Program-made: the position numbers and the translations under genes | Source: Chromera velia | Taxonomy: Eukaryota > Sar > Chromeraceae | DNA: 21,596 nt | Reading direction: 5' to 3' | NCBI GenBank assembly: GCA_018398765.1 | Contig: JAHBMJ010002195.1 | Location: forward strand, 1-21,596 | In this document: positions 19,730-21,596 of the stretch, piece by piece | Position numbering within the stretch: the first letter of the stretch is position 1 | Layout: each line of letters starts with the position of its first letter | Notes under the pieces: generated by a model | What the model saw: the letters and a program-made list of their open reading frames with translations, nothing else | Databases searched by the model: none | Told to the model about the DNA's origin: nothing

Positions 19730-20514
19730 CGCGCCTTCGGGGGAAAGCCAAAACAAGGGATAAAGTATGTCAAGTTCGAAGTCCACTGCCGTCTCCTCAG
19801 TCTGTCGCGAGACGTACGCAAGTTCCGCCTGACCCAACCGCAGATCTGTTGCAGAATATCGCAATCACTTCTCACGCTTGTGTATATATGTGGTGATGTG
19901 CAGCAACCTTGCACCAGCATAGGACTGTTTCCAGTGATAGTGTGTCCTTCAGCTCTGAAGCAAGCCATATATAGCAACCACCCAACTGATTTCGTCGAAG
20001 GAGTTTGGTGACTCACGCGCCAGCGCAAGGAGCCCGAGTCGCAAGGGTGGAGTGGGCCGCGACCGGGCGCTTAATTGGCCCTTGGACCCATGCACCCCCG
20101 GGCGAGATACGAAAAAGTGTCAGACCGAAAGCGTTGTTTCGAATCATTTCGGATCTTGTATGAAAACATGTTTCGCCGGTCAACATTTCCTCACATTTCC
20201 CCGCTGTTTTCTGCTGCTTTGAGATCTTTCTTTCAGACACTGGGTGCATAAGCTGATGGTATCAAGGAGCAACTGTTGCCTTGTCTCTGCGTATGTTTTT
20301 GTGCGAACTCGGAGTGTCGACAGACTGAGAGGTTGGTGAGTTCCCCTTCACTCGGAGGACCGAAGCAGAACCCATCGATCGGTACTTGCCCCAGTCAAGT
20401 GGACAAAGCAATTTGACTGTAATCGGCAATCTGTCGAAGGCAGAGAGAAACAAGTGCGGCAATCAAGCCAAAACAGCCATCACGAAAATCCATCAACAAA
20501 GTATAGACAGGAAA
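19730..20514. promoter_or_regulatory. Shared divergent upstream region
   Basis: This 785-bp stretch separates the start codons of the minus-strand sulfatase and the plus-strand proline-rich gene, so it should hold both promoters and 5' UTRs. TATATA-like runs occur at 19883-19888 and 19967-19973, about 155 and 240 nt upstream of the sulfatase ATG. If the first is a TATA box, transcription would start downstream of the alternative ATG at 19864, favouring ATG 19729. Whether this organism uses TATA boxes is unknown to me. No coding sense is visible here apart from the open upstream extension of sulfatase exon 1 to 19864. Confidence 0.3.
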
Positions 20515-21407
20515 ATGTCCAACGAAATCCCTCCGCCCCACTCAAACACATCACATCCGTTCCAAACACCCCTCATGATGCCTGTAGGGTGCGCTCCTTC
20601 CCCCGTTCATGTACCATTTCCTCCACCGGGACCACCACCCATGATGGTGCCAGGCCCTCCTCCGAAGCCTGTTGCCATTCTGAGTGCCATCAAGCAACAG
20701 CAGCACCACAAGAATAGCTCCAATGACAGCACCGCAGCCGGAGGAGAGAAAGGCGACAGCCAAAGCACGCTATCGGGAGGCCCGGTCCATTTTTCTCAGA
20801 GAAGCCTTCCCTTCCCCGGTTCCAGCCTCCTCATTCGCCCCCCGCCGGAAAACGGGTTGCCGGGGCCCTTTTTTCTTCCCCCGATCCCACTGGCACCCGG
20901 CCCTGTCCCCATGCCCATGCCGATGCACCACCCAGTCCCGCCGGTCGATAACTGGAACGCACGGCTGGAATCCACAAAAACGAACGTGAAGACGTGGAGA
21001 ATGTCCATTTCGCAGCTTGCAGGAGAAGTGAGGCAACTCGCACGAGAGAGGCCGGGTGTGTGTGATCAAGTCGTTGGTTCTTTCGACAACCTTCTCGCTT
21101 CTCTTGATCAAGTGTGCGCTGATATGGACAATGTGACGATAGGCCATGCTGGAGCTGTGTGCGTGTCGAGAGTCGTGGAGCGCATTCCTGCCTGCGAAGG
21201 ACCGGGTTCCGAAACCGTTTATTTCCTCTCTTCCCCTCGTCCTTCGGGAGTGGAGAGGGGGCGGGGGGTTGAGAGGGAAGAGGGAGAGGGAGACAAAGAC
21301 GGGGAGGGAGATGCGTGTGGATCGGGTGAAGAGAAAGTACGCGCCCCTCCCAGCGAGACGATCTCCAGATTTCCCTTCCCTCCTGCGGAAAGTTCCGGAA
21401 ACAACAG
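20515..21407 (+). CDS. Proline-rich protein of unknown function, first exon (partial gene)
   Basis: The start chosen is ATG 20515 (context GAAAATG, A at -3), giving MSNEIPPPHSNTSH. The frame is open upstream but has no earlier ATG nearby. Residues about 3-140 are rich in Pro, Met and Gly with polyproline runs (VPFPPPGPPPMMVPGPPPKP), the kind bound by SH3, WW or profilin-type partners, plus a Gln/His patch and MPMPMHHP. Residues about 145-235 form a predicted helical region (WNARLESTKTNVKTWRMSIS, then RQLARERPGVCDQVVGSFDN, LLASLDQVCADMD). The remainder is low-complexity and acidic. I place the exon end before a GTTCGG donor at 21408, because a (TC)n tract follows; an earlier donor is possible. 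The rest of the gene lies beyond the window. No family is recognised. Divergent from the sulfatase gene. Confidence 0.6.
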
Positions 21408-21420
21408 GTTCGGTTCTCTG

Positions 21421-21451
21421 TCTCTGTGTCTCTCTCTCTCTCTTTTTCTGA

Positions 21452-21511
<60 letters not shown>

Positions 21512-21515
21512 GAGA

Positions 21516-21580
<65 letters not shown>

Positions 21581-21596
21581 TCTCTTTCTCTTTCTC
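21421..21596. repeat. (TC)n microsatellite to the window edge
   Basis: An almost pure pyrimidine tract of TC dinucleotides interrupted by TTTC units and two CTGAGAC motifs (about 21448-21455 and 21510-21517), continuing to the last base. It probably lies in the first intron of the proline-rich gene. Translations through it are artefacts. Confidence 0.95.

Noticed and set aside
18944-19864. Single 306-codon minus-strand gene
   Set aside because: Only 19729-19420 matches the sulfatase family; the rest reads through intron 1. The continuation is in exon 2 in another frame.
20009-20015. TGACTCA, a bZIP (AP-1/GCN4) type site in the divergent promoter region
   Set aside because: A 7-mer is expected about once by chance in a window of this size, and nothing else supports it.

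Overview
The window is nuclear DNA of a eukaryote. One gene is interrupted by nine GT-AG introns, simple-sequence repeats are everywhere, and retroelement debris fills the left third. A unicellular alga or protist fits best; a chromerid such as Chromera would be compatible. That is inference from style (roughly balanced base composition, loose GT donors, TGCAG-type acceptors, dense microsatellites, a chromodomain Ty3/Gypsy element), not from a marker gene.

Layout. 1-737: no recognisable gene. About 738-5270: a 5'-truncated, decayed Ty3/Gypsy chromovirus on the plus strand (gag zinc knuckle, protease, reverse transcriptase, RNase H, integrase, chromodomain) with a purine-rich tract after it and no LTR pair visible. 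5271-6944: simple repeats and anonymous sequence. 6945-8095: a nest of diverged direct repeats and a roughly 375-bp inverted-repeat, MITE-like element. About 8142-11559: a probable multi-exon plus-strand gene of unknown function; its last exon is the best supported part, and its introns hold a very long purine tract. 11560-14129: intergenic, with a LINE/SINE-like 3' tail and (CA)n arrays. 14130-19729: a complete ten-exon minus-strand gene for a class III (SdsA1-type) alkyl sulfatase, a zinc metallo-beta-lactamase-fold enzyme; I resolved every splice junction, and all zinc ligands are present. 19730-20514: a shared upstream region. 20515 to the window edge: the first exon of a plus-strand gene for a proline-rich protein, running into a (TC)n tract.

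Functionally, only the alkyl sulfatase can be assigned. It should release sulfate and an alcohol from alkyl sulfate esters, which suggests sulfur scavenging or surfactant breakdown. It is divergent from the proline-rich gene and convergent with the unknown multi-exon gene. The main points for a second look are: the chromovirus carries 15 in-frame stops but no frameshift across 3.9 kb of pol, and its integrase has lost the catalytic glutamate; a strong G-quadruplex motif abuts a splice donor of the sulfatase gene; the sulfatase gene has two in-frame donor choices for exon 2; and an inverted-repeat element sits inside a tandem repeat cluster.
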